NCBI GenBank assembly: GCA_023460055.1
Contig: JAEWRJ010000005.1
Coordinates: 1-32,639, forward strand
DNA from: Bacillota bacterium
GTDB lineage: Bacteria; Bacillota; Clostridia; Christensenellales; Aristaeellaceae
DNA length: 32,639 nucleotides
Direction: 5' to 3'
The notes under the pieces were generated by a model. That model worked only from the letters and a program-made list of their open reading frames with translations, was not told the DNA's origin and did no database searches. This document shows, piece by piece, positions 16,016 through 24,680 of this stretch (the first letter of the stretch is position 1; each line of letters opens with the position of its first letter). Both the position numbers and the translations under genes were made by a program.

Positions 16016-17512
16016 TTACAGTGCGGCCAGGGCCGCGTAGGTATTTTTAAGTCCGGGGTAGATCCCCCGATACACCTGATGCACCTTCAGATATTGCGCG
16101 TTCCTCTGCGCATCCGGCTGCTCTGCCTTTTTAAAGCTGAGGATGCTGTCGCAGGCTGTTCTGACATCAGGGTAAAGGCCGCAGCCCACCGCGGCCAGAA
16201 TGGCCACGCCCAGGGCGGCGGAGTTGGTCATCAAGGGGAGGGTGCAGGGTAGGCCATAGACATCGGAAAGCATCTGCCGCAGCAGGGGGCTTTTCGCTCC
16301 GCCGCCGCACAGCGCCATTTCATCCATGCTGACGCCCATGTCAGAAAGAACGTCCTGGCAGTCCTTCATGGCGTAGCACATGCCTTCCATGACAGCCCTG
16401 GCTAGATGCGCCCTGGTGTGCATGGCGCTGAGGCCCACGAAGGCCCCGCGGCAGTCCGCGTCCAGGTGCGGCGTTCGCTCCCCCATCAGGTAGGGGGTAT
16501 AGATCAGGCGGTCAGCGCCGATGCCGATGGAGGCCGCGTCCCGGTTGATCTGCGCGTATTCCCTGTCCTCGGGATAGAAATTGTTGCGGAACCACTGCAG
16601 CGACAGGCCTGATGACTGCGTAACACCCATCACATGCCAGGCGCCGGGCACTGCGCAGCAGAAGCTGTGCACGCTGCCCTTGGGATCAAGGCGCAGTTTG
16701 TCGGTATGGGCGAATACAACGCCCGATGTGCCGATGGTGGTGAAGGCCGTGCCGTCGCGCACCACGCCGGTGCCGACCGCGGCGGCGGCGTTGTCGCCCG
16801 CGCCGCCTACGACCAGGGTGGCGGTGCTAAGACCGGTCGCTTTGGCCGCCTGCTCATGGATATGGCCTGTCACTTCAGGGGATTCATATACCTTGGGCAG
16901 CAGAGCGATGTCGATATCCAGAATGCGCAGCAGCTCTTCGCTCCAGCAGCGGTTTGGCACATCCAGCATCTGCATGCCGCTGGCATCCGATACTTCGGTG
17001 GCGAAATCACCCGTCAGGCGGTAACGCAGATAATCCTTGGGCAGCAGGATGTGGCGGCAGCGGGCGTAGAGCTCCGGCTCGTGCTTTCTGACCCACATCA
17101 GCTTGCCCAGCGTAAAGCCGGTCAGCGCGGGGTTGCAGGTGATCTCGATCAGCTTTGCGCGGCCGACCTTCTGTTCGATCTCTTCGCACTCTTTGCCCGT
17201 GCGCTGATCCGCCCAGATGATGCTGCGGCGCAGCACCTTTCCATCTTCATCCAGCATCACCAGGCCATGCATCTGGCCGGAGATGCCGATGCCCAGGATG
17301 TCAGAGGCCGCGACGCCGGACTGCGCCATCACATCGCGGATGGTGGCCGCGGCGCCCTCGTACCAATCCTCAGGCTCCTGCTCGGCCCAGCCGTTTTGCG
17401 GCTGATAGAGCGGGTATTCGCGAGCCGACTCGCAGCTCTGGCGCCCAGAGGCGTCAAACAGAACAGTTTTGACGCCGCTGGTGCCCAGGTCAATGCCCAG
17501 TACATATTTCAT
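16016..17512 (-). CDS. xylB: Xylulokinase
   Basis: A 498-residue FGGY-family sugar kinase that phosphorylates D-xylulose to xylulose 5-phosphate. It opens with the phosphate-binding GIDLGTSGVKT. GISGQMHGLV, WADQRT and GAGDNAAAAVGTG (catalytic Asp240) match xylulokinases rather than glycerol or gluconate kinases. YLMGERTPHLD and CGGGAKSPLLRQMLSDV near the C-terminal half are also diagnostic. The ATG lies 3 bp after the xylA stop, and its ribosome site AGGGG is formed by the last xylA codons, so translation is coupled. Cytoplasmic. Confidence 0.96.
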   Translation of the reverse strand: MKYVLGIDLGTSGVKTVLFDASGRQSCESAREYPLYQPQNGWAEQEPEDWYEGAAATIRDVMAQSGVAASDILGIGISGQMHGLVMLDEDGKVLRRSIIWADQRTGKECEEIEQKVGRAKLIEITCNPALTGFTLGKLMWVRKHEPELYARCRHILLPKDYLRYRLTGDFATEVSDASGMQMLDVPNRCWSEELLRILDIDIALLPKVYESPEVTGHIHEQAAKATGLSTATLVVGGAGDNAAAAVGTGVVRDGTAFTTIGTSGVVFAHTDKLRLDPKGSVHSFCCAVPGAWHVMGVTQSSGLSLQWFRNNFYPEDREYAQINRDAASIGIGADRLIYTPYLMGERTPHLDADCRGAFVGLSAMHTRAHLARAVMEGMCYAMKDCQDVLSDMGVSMDEMALCGGGAKSPLLRQMLSDVYGLPCTLPLMTNSAALGVAILAAVGCGLYPDVRTACDSILSFKKAEQPDAQRNAQYLKVHQVYRGIYPGLKNTYAALAAL

Positions 17513-17515
17513 ATC

Positions 17516-18835
17516 TTATCCCCTGAACAGGATATTGTTGATCACGCCCTCCAGGTACTCCTGGCGTCCGCTGCCGGGCAGCTCGGGAGCGCCCATCGCT
17601 TCCGCGCGCTGCGCCAGCTCTTCCAGGCTGGTTTCGCCCTTGCGGATGCTCTGCCCGATCTCGCCTTCAAAGGAAGCATAGCGCTCCTTCACAAAGCCGT
17701 CCACGCGGCCGTCCTCAATGATCTCGGCAGCCTTGATCAGGCCAAGCGCGAAGGTGTCCATGCCCAGGATGTGCGCCTCAAACAGGTCTTGCGCTGTGTA
17801 GCTGGCGCGGCGGGGCTTGGCGTCAAAGTTGAGGCCGACCCGCAGGCCGCCGCCCTTGACGATCTCGTACATGGCCATGGTTGTATCGTATACACTGTAG
17901 GGGAATTCGTCCGTATCCCAGCCCAGCAGCAGGTCACCGGTGTTGGCATCCACAGAACCCAGCATGCCGTTGATGGCCGATACGCGCAGGTCATGCTGGA
18001 AGGTATGGCCGGCCAGCGTGGCGTGGTTGGCTTCGATGTTCATCTTGAAGTCCCCATCCAGCCCGAACTGGCGCAGGAAGCCGATGGCCGTCGCCGCGTC
18101 ATAGTCGTACTGGTGCTTCATGGGCTCCTTGGGCTTGGGCTCGATGAGGAAGTCGCCCTTGAAACCGATCTTGCGGCCATAGTCGCGCGCCATGCGCATC
18201 AGGGAGGCAATATTCTCCAGCTCAAACTTCATGTCGGTGTTCAGCAGGGTCTCATAGCCTTCGCGGCCGCCCCAGAACACATAGCCCTTGCCGCCCAGCT
18301 TGACGGTCAGTTCCAGGGCCTTCTTCACCTGCGCCGCGGCAAAGCAGTACACATCCACGCTGTTGGTGGAGCCCGCGCCGTTCATGAAGCGGGGGTTGGA
18401 GAACATGTTGGCCGTGCCCCACAGGCACTTGATGCCGGTTTCCTTCATCTTGACCAGCATGTAGTCGGTGATCTCATCCAGGCGCCTGTTGGTTTCCTTG
18501 ATGTCGTCGGCTTCCGGCACCAGGTCGACATCGTGGAAGCAGAAGAACTGAATGCCCAGCTTCTTCATCAGCTCAAAGCCGGCATCCACCTTAGCCCTCG
18601 CGTGGTCCATGGTGTCCATCTGCGCGCCGAAGCTCTTATCTGCGGTGCCGGGACCGAACATATCCTTGCCGGTCGCCACCAGGGTGTGCCACCAGGCCAT
18701 CGCGAAGGGCAGGTGCTCGCTCATGGGCTTGCCCAGGATGACCCTGCTGGGGTCGTAATATTTGAAAGCCAGAGGGTTTTTTGATTTAGGTCCCTCGTAG
18801 GGAATGCTTCCGATGCCTTTGAAAATTTCGCTCAT
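17516..18835 (-). CDS. xylA: Xylose isomerase
   Basis: A 439-residue class II xylose isomerase converting D-xylose to D-xylulose with two divalent metals. Catalytic His101 and Asp104 are in FCFHDVDLVP, and WGGREGYETLLNTD, KGDFLIEPKPKEP and NIEANHATLAGHTF supply metal and sugar ligands. Length matches the family. The ATG at 18835 (MSEIFKGIG) is preferred over a TTG four codons earlier because the product then aligns with typical starts. The gene lies 108 bp after uxuA in the same direction, with an AT-rich gap that may hold its own promoter. Confidence 0.97.
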   Translation of the reverse strand: MSEIFKGIGSIPYEGPKSKNPLAFKYYDPSRVILGKPMSEHLPFAMAWWHTLVATGKDMFGPGTADKSFGAQMDTMDHARAKVDAGFELMKKLGIQFFCFHDVDLVPEADDIKETNRRLDEITDYMLVKMKETGIKCLWGTANMFSNPRFMNGAGSTNSVDVYCFAAAQVKKALELTVKLGGKGYVFWGGREGYETLLNTDMKFELENIASLMRMARDYGRKIGFKGDFLIEPKPKEPMKHQYDYDAATAIGFLRQFGLDGDFKMNIEANHATLAGHTFQHDLRVSAINGMLGSVDANTGDLLLGWDTDEFPYSVYDTTMAMYEIVKGGGLRVGLNFDAKPRRASYTAQDLFEAHILGMDTFALGLIKAAEIIEDGRVDGFVKERYASFEGEIGQSIRKGETSLEELAQRAEAMGAPELPGSGRQEYLEGVINNILFRG

Positions 18836-18919
18836 CCTATCCGCCAAATTTCAATAATCGCATAGTCATAGTCTTCCACTTCAGTATGATACACGAAAGC
18901 CCGCCGCAAGTGTAGACTA

Positions 18920-18955
18920 ATTTGCTCAAATCTTTTGGTTATTTTAGTTTGTTGA
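18920..18955. promoter_or_regulatory. Possible xylA control region with AT-rich inverted and partial repeats
   Basis: ATTTGCTCAAAT (18920-18931) has perfect 5-bp arms around CT. TTAGTTTGTTGA (18944-18955), overlapping the uxuA stop, resembles half of a Bacillus-type xyl operator and nearly matches TTAGTTTGCTGA at 24690-24701. Candidate -10 elements on the minus strand are TATCAT and TATGAC about 30-50 bp before xylA. None is convincing on its own. Confidence 0.3.
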
Positions 18956-20026
18956 AAGAATCGTTGATTTTTTGACCGCTTCCCACAAGCCATACAGGTA
19001 GGCGCAGCCCAAAGCCCTGTCAAAGAGCCCGTAGCCGGGCATGGCCTTCTCCCCCCATATATCCCGCCCGTGATCGGGCCTTACAACGCCGTCAAAGCCG
19101 CTTTCATGGAAGGCTTTGACGATCTCATACATATCCAGCGAGCCGTCCGCACTCAGGTGCGCGCATTCCTCAAACACGCCCGGCGCAGTATGGCGCAGGT
19201 TGCGTATATGGGCAAAGTGGACGCGCCCGCCAAGTGCGCGGATGATATCCGGGATATCATTCCCGGGATTGGAAGCGAGCGATCCTGTGCACAGGGTTAC
19301 GCCGCTGTGCTCATCATCCACCGCCCGCAGGATGCGCAATAGCCCTTCTTTTCCCCCGGCGATGCGCGGCAGGCCGAAGACCGGCCAGGCAGGATCATCG
19401 GGATGGATCGCCATGCGGATGCCGTACTTGCGGCACACGGGCATCAAGGCGCTCAGGAAATAGACCAGGTTGCCAAAGAGCTTTATGTCGTCAATGCCCT
19501 CGTATAGCTCAAACAGCCTCTTCAGTGCCCCCACGCGCTCAGGTTCCCACCCTGGCATTACATAGCCATCGGATATACCCGCCATATAGTCATTCATATT
19601 CGCGGGGTTGATGCGGTCGATCAGTGCCTGATCATAAGCGAATACGAAGGAGCCGTCTTCTCGGGGCTTGTGCAGGTCTGAGCGGGTGAAGTCAAACACC
19701 GGCATAAAGTTGTAGCAGACCAGATCGATCCCCTGTTCCCCCAGGTGCCCAAGCGTCCGGATATATCGCTCGATGTACATATCCCGTTCGGGCAGGCCTG
19801 CCTTGATGGCGTCATGCACGTTCACGCTCTCGATGCCAAGGACCTGGAGGCCGGCTGCCTCCACCTCATCCTTGAGGGTGCGGATAGCATCCCTCTCCCA
19901 CACATCGCCGGGCAGCGTGCCGTACAGCGTGGTGATCACGCCCTTTACCCCAGGTACCTGGCGGATATACTTGAGCGGCACCGTGTCATAGCCGGTGCCA
20001 AACCAGCGCATGCCTAATTTCATCAT
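18944..20026 (-). CDS. uxuA: Mannonate dehydratase
   Basis: A 360-residue TIM-barrel enzyme that dehydrates D-mannonate to 2-keto-3-deoxygluconate in hexuronate catabolism. The N-terminal MRWFGTGYDTVPLKYIRQVP, the segment AIHPDDPAWPVFGLPRI, LCTGSLASNPGND and the RPDHGRDIW motif near the end are characteristic of UxuA. It starts 6 bp after the GH67 stop, with GAGGTG as ribosome site; either of two adjacent ATG codons may be used. Its presence next to an alpha-glucuronidase means glucuronate released from xylan is the intended substrate. The isomerase UxaC and reductase UxuB needed to make mannonate are not in this window. Confidence 0.95.
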   Translation of the reverse strand: MMKLGMRWFGTGYDTVPLKYIRQVPGVKGVITTLYGTLPGDVWERDAIRTLKDEVEAAGLQVLGIESVNVHDAIKAGLPERDMYIERYIRTLGHLGEQGIDLVCYNFMPVFDFTRSDLHKPREDGSFVFAYDQALIDRINPANMNDYMAGISDGYVMPGWEPERVGALKRLFELYEGIDDIKLFGNLVYFLSALMPVCRKYGIRMAIHPDDPAWPVFGLPRIAGGKEGLLRILRAVDDEHSGVTLCTGSLASNPGNDIPDIIRALGGRVHFAHIRNLRHTAPGVFEECAHLSADGSLDMYEIVKAFHESGFDGVVRPDHGRDIWGEKAMPGYGLFDRALGCAYLYGLWEAVKKSTILSTN

Positions 20027-20032
20027 TTCACC

Positions 20033-21877
20033 TCAATAAAAGGTTCTGCCCTTTTGGTCCGCCGCCCCCGAGAAGCGGCGGAAGTAGTTGTTGAGCACAT
20101 CGCGCCACTCACGGGCGTTAAGAAGCTGGCGGCGGAAGCGCTCCAGGGTATGCAGGTAACTCTCCCGCGGGATCAGGTCCGTCAGACTTTCCCAGTCATT
20201 CAGCAGCCGCTCCGCCTCTTGGGCCCCCTCAAAGCGCGTGTCATAGATGTATTGGATCAGCGCGCGCCCGTCGGGCAGCACATGATCAAAGCGCAGCCGG
20301 TGGAAAAACAGCAGCAGCTCCTGCGGGCAGGTATCGGGGCTGTCATACAGCGTCCTGAAAGGTTCCGGGTACTGGAGGGTGTAGGCCGTACCGCGGCTGC
20401 TGCGGTCGATGCCAATGCCATCCCTGTCCGTGCGCAGATAGGTGCCCCACTTGTCGTACTCATAGCCCTCCGGGTCGGGCCCGTAGTGCGTATGCGGGCG
20501 CACCATCCAGCACAGGCCCAGCGGCGCTGTATACTTTTCATACACAGCGCGGGAGCGCAGAAGCATATCCCCCAGCGTATCCCTCAGGCGCGGATCGGTC
20601 CCGTAGGTCAGCCTTATCCACCAATCGGCATCGGCGTCGTCCGTATGCCCCCGCCAGGCGAACAGACCGTAGGCGAACAGGTTGGCCTGGGCCAGGTCGT
20701 GCCCTGTCCAGTTCTCATCGCTGCCCAGGTTGCTCACCGCGCAGATGTGCCGGGGCTGATAGCCCTCCAGATCGCGCGTGACCTCCCGCCACATCGGCGG
20801 CATATAGTACAGGTCGATCTGATGGCCCGTGTATTCCTGGGCCAGCTGCAGCTCCAGCGCTTTGGCGGTACCCGGCATGGCGTAGAGCAGCGGCGAGACA
20901 GGCTCGCGCACCTGGAAGTCATAAGGCCCGTTTTTGATTTGCAGGATCACGTTGTCTTCAAACCGGCCGTCCAGAGGCGAGTAATGCTCCCAGGCCGCCT
21001 TGGGGCGGTCGGTTCTGATATCTCGCCAGTCCTGAACGCAGTTATACACAAAGCAGCGCCAGATCACTTTGCCGCCATGGGGCCCAAAGGCTCTGGCCAG
21101 CATGTTGGCCCCCTCGGCATGGCTGCGGCCGTACATGTAGGGGCCGGGCCTGAACTCGCTGTCCGCCTTGACCAAAACGCCCGCGAAATCCGGGATATGG
21201 CGGTAGATAGCGTCGGCCCGCTCCCGCCACCAGGCAGCGACCGCGGGATCCAGCGGATCGGCCGTCCCCAGGCCCATCGTATGGGGCAGCGCGTAGTCAA
21301 TGGCCGTGATCAGGCGGATACCATAGGCGCGCAGGAGATCCGCCACCCGGGCAAGCCGGGGCAGCATCTCCTCCATGATCAGCCCCTCCGCCGGCGGCTT
21401 CACATTCACATTGTTGAGACAGACAGCGTTGATGCCGACGGATGCCAGCATCCGGGCATACCTGCGCAGACGGGGCCAGTCATTGACAAAAGCCCCGTCC
21501 CTGAAAAACAGAGAACTCCCCGCGTAGCCGCGCTCCACCGTGCCGTCCATGTTGTCCCAGTGGTTGAGCATGCGCAGCTCATGGGCAGGTTCTGACCATG
21601 AGCAGGCGGGTTCCAGCCCCGCGGCCAGTTTCATCAGCAGCCTGTATACGCCATAGAGCAGACCCTTGCCGCCGCCTGTCACAGCGTAAGCTTCCCCTTC
21701 CCGGGAGATTTCAAAACCCTCCCCCTCGCCACTCCGGCGCAGGATCACAGGCTCTTTGATATCAAGGCACTTCAAGCCTATGCGCAGCTCATCCGCCGCT
21801 GTCTCTTCAGGGCTGGAACCGCTCGCAGCCTCCGTTCCCAAAAAGGCTAGCCAGGCCAGGCGTCTGTCGCTTTTCAT
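20033..21877 (-). CDS. aguA: Alpha-glucuronidase, glycoside hydrolase family 67
   Basis: A 614-residue cytoplasmic enzyme releasing (4-O-methyl-)glucuronic acid from the non-reducing end of aldouronic acids. MLNHWDNMDGTVERGYAG (103-120), GVLVKADSEFRPGP (233-246), QIKNGPYDFQVREP (313-326) and QEYTGHQIDLYY are GH67 signatures. It is shorter than the usual 680-700 residues, mainly in the N-terminal sandwich domain. Glu325 in VREP is the expected catalytic-pair Glu. The residue 28 positions earlier, an Asp in characterised enzymes as I recall, is Glu297 here. The second ATG (21877) is chosen because GAGGAG then has a 7-bp spacer. It lies 21 bp downstream of the MBL gene. Confidence 0.93.
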   Translation of the reverse strand: MKSDRRLAWLAFLGTEAASGSSPEETAADELRIGLKCLDIKEPVILRRSGEGEGFEISREGEAYAVTGGGKGLLYGVYRLLMKLAAGLEPACSWSEPAHELRMLNHWDNMDGTVERGYAGSSLFFRDGAFVNDWPRLRRYARMLASVGINAVCLNNVNVKPPAEGLIMEEMLPRLARVADLLRAYGIRLITAIDYALPHTMGLGTADPLDPAVAAWWRERADAIYRHIPDFAGVLVKADSEFRPGPYMYGRSHAEGANMLARAFGPHGGKVIWRCFVYNCVQDWRDIRTDRPKAAWEHYSPLDGRFEDNVILQIKNGPYDFQVREPVSPLLYAMPGTAKALELQLAQEYTGHQIDLYYMPPMWREVTRDLEGYQPRHICAVSNLGSDENWTGHDLAQANLFAYGLFAWRGHTDDADADWWIRLTYGTDPRLRDTLGDMLLRSRAVYEKYTAPLGLCWMVRPHTHYGPDPEGYEYDKWGTYLRTDRDGIGIDRSSRGTAYTLQYPEPFRTLYDSPDTCPQELLLFFHRLRFDHVLPDGRALIQYIYDTRFEGAQEAERLLNDWESLTDLIPRESYLHTLERFRRQLLNAREWRDVLNNYFRRFSGAADQKGRTFY

Positions 21878-21898
21878 GATCATTCTCCTCTTAGATAA

Positions 21899-22714
21899 TC
21901 AGCCCCGGCCGTCTGACCGCCACTTGTCCCGGTCAAAGATCAAAGGGCTTCCCGCTATCGGGAAGCAGCGGCGGGTAGGCACCGCCTCATGCCCCTCGAT
22001 CGTCCAGGGCTCCGCCTCGTCCAGAGCCTCATCGGTCAGCCCCCTGATATAGTCACGCAACCTCGCGGCGGGCCGGGGTTTCGGATCATGGCTGACCAGC
22101 ACACGGTCAAACGAAAGGTCCAGCAGTGACCTCAGGCTCTGCCGGTAGACAGCGACAGGGCTGCATTCCGGAAAGAACACCCAGGTCTGCGGGTTCCAGC
22201 TGTCCGCCGCCAGCAGCAGGCCGCGTTCTTCACATATTAGGCCGATGGAGCCCGGCGTATGCCCCGGCAGGCTGATCACGCGCAGGCAGAGCCCGCCCAG
22301 ATCAAAGATATTGCTTTCAAGCGGAACCGCCTGCGGGAAGGGAGCCTCCAGGTAATGCTGAGCAGCCCAGTCATCAGGCATCATCCCTTTGCTTTGCGCG
22401 GCGTCCAGTATCCGCTGCCGCCGGGCAGACGCCGTATAGACCGGCAGGAAGGGCAGGTCGGCAAAACTAATCTGCACGGCTTGCCCCAGGCGCAGCGCGC
22501 CCAGCGCGTGGTCGTGATGGGCATGGCTTAAAACCACGGTCAGCGGCTTGCTTGTCAGCCCGCTGACCGCGGCTTCAATATCCCACAGGCCATAGCCGGC
22601 ATCAAACAGCAAGGCGCGTTCATCTCCCGCGATCAGGGACATGCCAACACCCATCGCGTCCCAGATCTGCCAGATGCCTCGCTCTATGTGATGAACCGTA
22701 TAAGGCTTGAACAT
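21899..22714 (-). CDS. Metallo-beta-lactamase-fold hydrolase
   Basis: A 271-residue cytoplasmic metal-dependent hydrolase. The motif HAHHDH (64-69), PGHTPG with His152, Asp171 in AADSW and His209 in VSHD form the full two-metal site, so it should be active. The overall pattern is closest to glyoxalase-II-like or lactonase-like members, but family sequence does not define the substrate. It sits between the Gfo/Idh/MocA gene (10 bp gap) and the alpha-glucuronidase, with GGGAGG as ribosome site. Hydrolysis of a sugar lactone or of a product of the neighbouring oxidoreductase is plausible. It is unusual inside a xylan cluster. Confidence 0.85.
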   Translation of the reverse strand: MFKPYTVHHIERGIWQIWDAMGVGMSLIAGDERALLFDAGYGLWDIEAAVSGLTSKPLTVVLSHAHHDHALGALRLGQAVQISFADLPFLPVYTASARRQRILDAAQSKGMMPDDWAAQHYLEAPFPQAVPLESNIFDLGGLCLRVISLPGHTPGSIGLICEERGLLLAADSWNPQTWVFFPECSPVAVYRQSLRSLLDLSFDRVLVSHDPKPRPAARLRDYIRGLTDEALDEAEPWTIEGHEAVPTRRCFPIAGSPLIFDRDKWRSDGRG

Positions 22715-22724
22715 GGAGCCTCCC

Positions 22725-23831
22725 TCAATCCAGGCGGCCCGGCAGCTCCGCCTTCTTCATCGGCTCATGGCGGGTATAGGGCGTTTCCATTTCCAGCCAT
22801 TGCCAGCTTTTCGCGCTGCGCTCAAAGCCGGTCAGCACATCCAGCACGTGCATGATCTGCTGCTCCCCGGCCCGGGCAGCCCGCCCGGCGCTGATCGCCG
22901 CGGCCATATCTGCCAGGCCGAGGCCGCGGCTGTTCTTCGCGTAGTCAAACAGAATGGGGAGTTCCTCGCTCATGCCGCTCTCCGGCCTGAATATCCTGAT
23001 AGGGCCGCCGAAGGTGTTGGGATCGGGCAGGATCATGGTGCCCTCGCTGCCATAGATCTCAAGCCTGGCCTGAGAAGGATAATGCACATCAAAGGTTGTA
23101 AAGATGCTGGCCAGCGCGCCGCTTTCAAACTGCATCATGCCCAGCACATAGGTATCGACCGCTACATCCACGGTCTCCCCGGCGTGGGGGTCGCTTGTGA
23201 TCAGGCGCTTCTTGAAGGTCTTCTTTCCGGCCGCCGTCAGGCGCTCCACGCGGCCCAGCAGGCTGACCAGGGCGGTCACATAGTATGGCCCCATGTCCAT
23301 CATCGGACCGCCGCCGGCCTGATAGTAAAAATCTGGGTCCGGGTGCCAGGTCTCATGCCCGCGGCAGATCATAAAGGCCGCCGCGCCCACCACATCGCCG
23401 ATCATGCCGCTGTCGATATACTTGCGGCAGCTCTGGATGCCCGCGCCCAGCACCGTATCCGGCGCGCCGCCCAGCACCAGGCCCTTTTCGCGCGCCAGAT
23501 TGACCAGCCCGCGCCCTTCCTCGATGGTAATGCCAAGCGGCTTTTCCGTATATACATGCTTGCCGCGCTGCAGCGCTTCGCGCGTCACCTGTTCGTGCTG
23601 ATGGGGACGGGTGAGGTTTAATATGATGTCCACATCCGGGTCCTCAAAGGCCTCGTACATGTCGGCGTAGACGCGCGGCAGGCCGTACTTTTCCTTGGCG
23701 CTCAAAGCCCGCTCGGGGATCAGGTCGCAGACGCCGGCGATCTCGATATCCTTGAACACCTTGGTGATATTATCCAGATAGATGCCGCTGATGGCACCCG
23801 CGCCGACGAAGGCCACTTTCAGTTTATTCAT
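22725..23831 (-). CDS. Gfo/Idh/MocA family oxidoreductase
   Basis: A 368-residue NAD(P)-dependent sugar oxidoreductase. The Rossmann loop is GAGAISG (10-16), followed by acidic Asp36 in VCDL, and EKP (96-98) carries the conserved active-site Lys. The C-terminal substrate domain contains AGGGPMMDMGPYY, the usual GGG-x-x-x-D-x-G pattern. The ATG at 23831 is preferred: AAGGGA lies 8 bp before it. A TTG at 23852, overlapping the ThuA-like stop, is possible. Members oxidise or reduce inositols, N-acetyl sugars, keto sugars or sugar acids. The pairing with a ThuA-like protein is a recurrent partnership in sugar-keto-glycoside metabolism. Confidence 0.9.
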   Translation of the reverse strand: MNKLKVAFVGAGAISGIYLDNITKVFKDIEIAGVCDLIPERALSAKEKYGLPRVYADMYEAFEDPDVDIILNLTRPHQHEQVTREALQRGKHVYTEKPLGITIEEGRGLVNLAREKGLVLGGAPDTVLGAGIQSCRKYIDSGMIGDVVGAAAFMICRGHETWHPDPDFYYQAGGGPMMDMGPYYVTALVSLLGRVERLTAAGKKTFKKRLITSDPHAGETVDVAVDTYVLGMMQFESGALASIFTTFDVHYPSQARLEIYGSEGTMILPDPNTFGGPIRIFRPESGMSEELPILFDYAKNSRGLGLADMAAAISAGRAARAGEQQIMHVLDVLTGFERSAKSWQWLEMETPYTRHEPMKKAELPGRLD

Positions 23832-23848
23832 TCTTCTGTTCCCTTTCT

Positions 23849-24571
23849 TCAATACATCTTGGCGTCGCTGAGGAAGCGCTCATCGGTGAGGCCGTGTTCC
23901 CGGGCATAGGCCTTGCCCTCCCCGGCCCACAGCATGCCGCGCTCCATCAGCGCGGCTGAGGCGGGATAGAGATCAAACACATCATCGTGGTGGCCCAGCG
24001 AGCAATAATAGACCCGGCCCAGCCCCCAATACTTTGTCCAGGCGACCGGCATATCCACCGGTTTGTTGGAGATATGATAGTAGGGCACCGAGGGGAAACG
24101 GGTGGTAGCCAGCACCTCGATCGCGGGATCGATGTGCAGGTAATAATGCTCGCTCTTCACCGGGAAATCCAGGAGGCCTTCTGTGATGGGTGAGGAGCCG
24201 TGGCAGATATTCACCGTGTACTCCACGCCGTCGCCGCCGGGATGGCTGACCCACTGCCCGCCTGTCATAAACTGCCACTCCGTGTCCTTCCTGAAGGAAT
24301 CGCACATGCCGCCGTGGCAGCCGGCCAGACCAACGCCCGCACCTACCGCGCGGCTGAGGTTGCGGCTGTACTCCCTGTCAATTTCTCCCATCGTCCAGCA
24401 GGCAACCACCAGGTCAAGCTTGCGGATCTCCTGTTCGTCGGCCAGACAATCGAGCGACTGATAGATCGTCGCCTGATAGCCATGATCCTCCAGCATCTTT
24501 TTAAACCGCGGGGCCGTCTTGTCCGGCTCATGCCCCTCCCAGCCCCCTTGCAATATCCACGCTTGCTTCAT
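23849..24571 (-). CDS. ThuA-like domain protein
   Basis: A 240-residue protein of the ThuA-like class, a class-I-glutamine-amidotransferase-like fold found in trehalose and other sugar utilisation operons. Visible features are WEGHEPD near the N-terminus, GLAGCHGGMCDSF (about 80-92), the SEHYYLHIDPAIEVL strand, and YCSLGHHDDVFD, all typical of this family. No export signal. AGGAGG lies 5 bp upstream of the ATG. It is the first gene of a likely operon with the Gfo/Idh/MocA, MBL, GH67 and uxuA genes, and is preceded by the promoter element shared with the transporter operon. Biochemical function in this family is poorly established. Confidence 0.87.
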   Translation of the reverse strand: MKQAWILQGGWEGHEPDKTAPRFKKMLEDHGYQATIYQSLDCLADEQEIRKLDLVVACWTMGEIDREYSRNLSRAVGAGVGLAGCHGGMCDSFRKDTEWQFMTGGQWVSHPGGDGVEYTVNICHGSSPITEGLLDFPVKSEHYYLHIDPAIEVLATTRFPSVPYYHISNKPVDMPVAWTKYWGLGRVYYCSLGHHDDVFDLYPASAALMERGMLWAGEGKAYAREHGLTDERFLSDAKMY

Positions 24572-24637
24572 CTTATCCTCCTATGCTTTCCAGACCTCGC
24601 AAAGCCCCCCATCTTATTCCCGGGCGCTCAAAGCAAA

Positions 24638-24680
24638 GCCGCTGTTTCCTTGCTCAGATCATAGCAGAGAAGACAGCGGC
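24638..24680 (-). repeat. Imperfect hairpin over the ThuA-operon promoter
   Basis: GCCGCTGT (24638-24645) and ACAGCGGC (24673-24680) form an 8-bp outer stem, with an inner TGCT/AGCA stem. On the minus strand TTTGCTTT follows, so it may be a terminator for transcripts coming from GH10. However, the predicted -10 of the ThuA operon lies in its loop, so the role is uncertain. Confidence 0.4.

Noticed and set aside
16634..18784. A 716-codon open frame on the plus strand opposite xylA and xylB
   Set aside because: It mirrors the codon bias of two unmistakable genes on the minus strand, has no ribosome site, and its translation shows low-complexity Ala/Gly/His/Gln composition typical of antisense frames in GC-rich DNA.
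20054..21595. A 513-codon plus-strand frame opposite the GH67 gene
   Set aside because: Same reasoning; the GH67 motifs on the minus strand are decisive.
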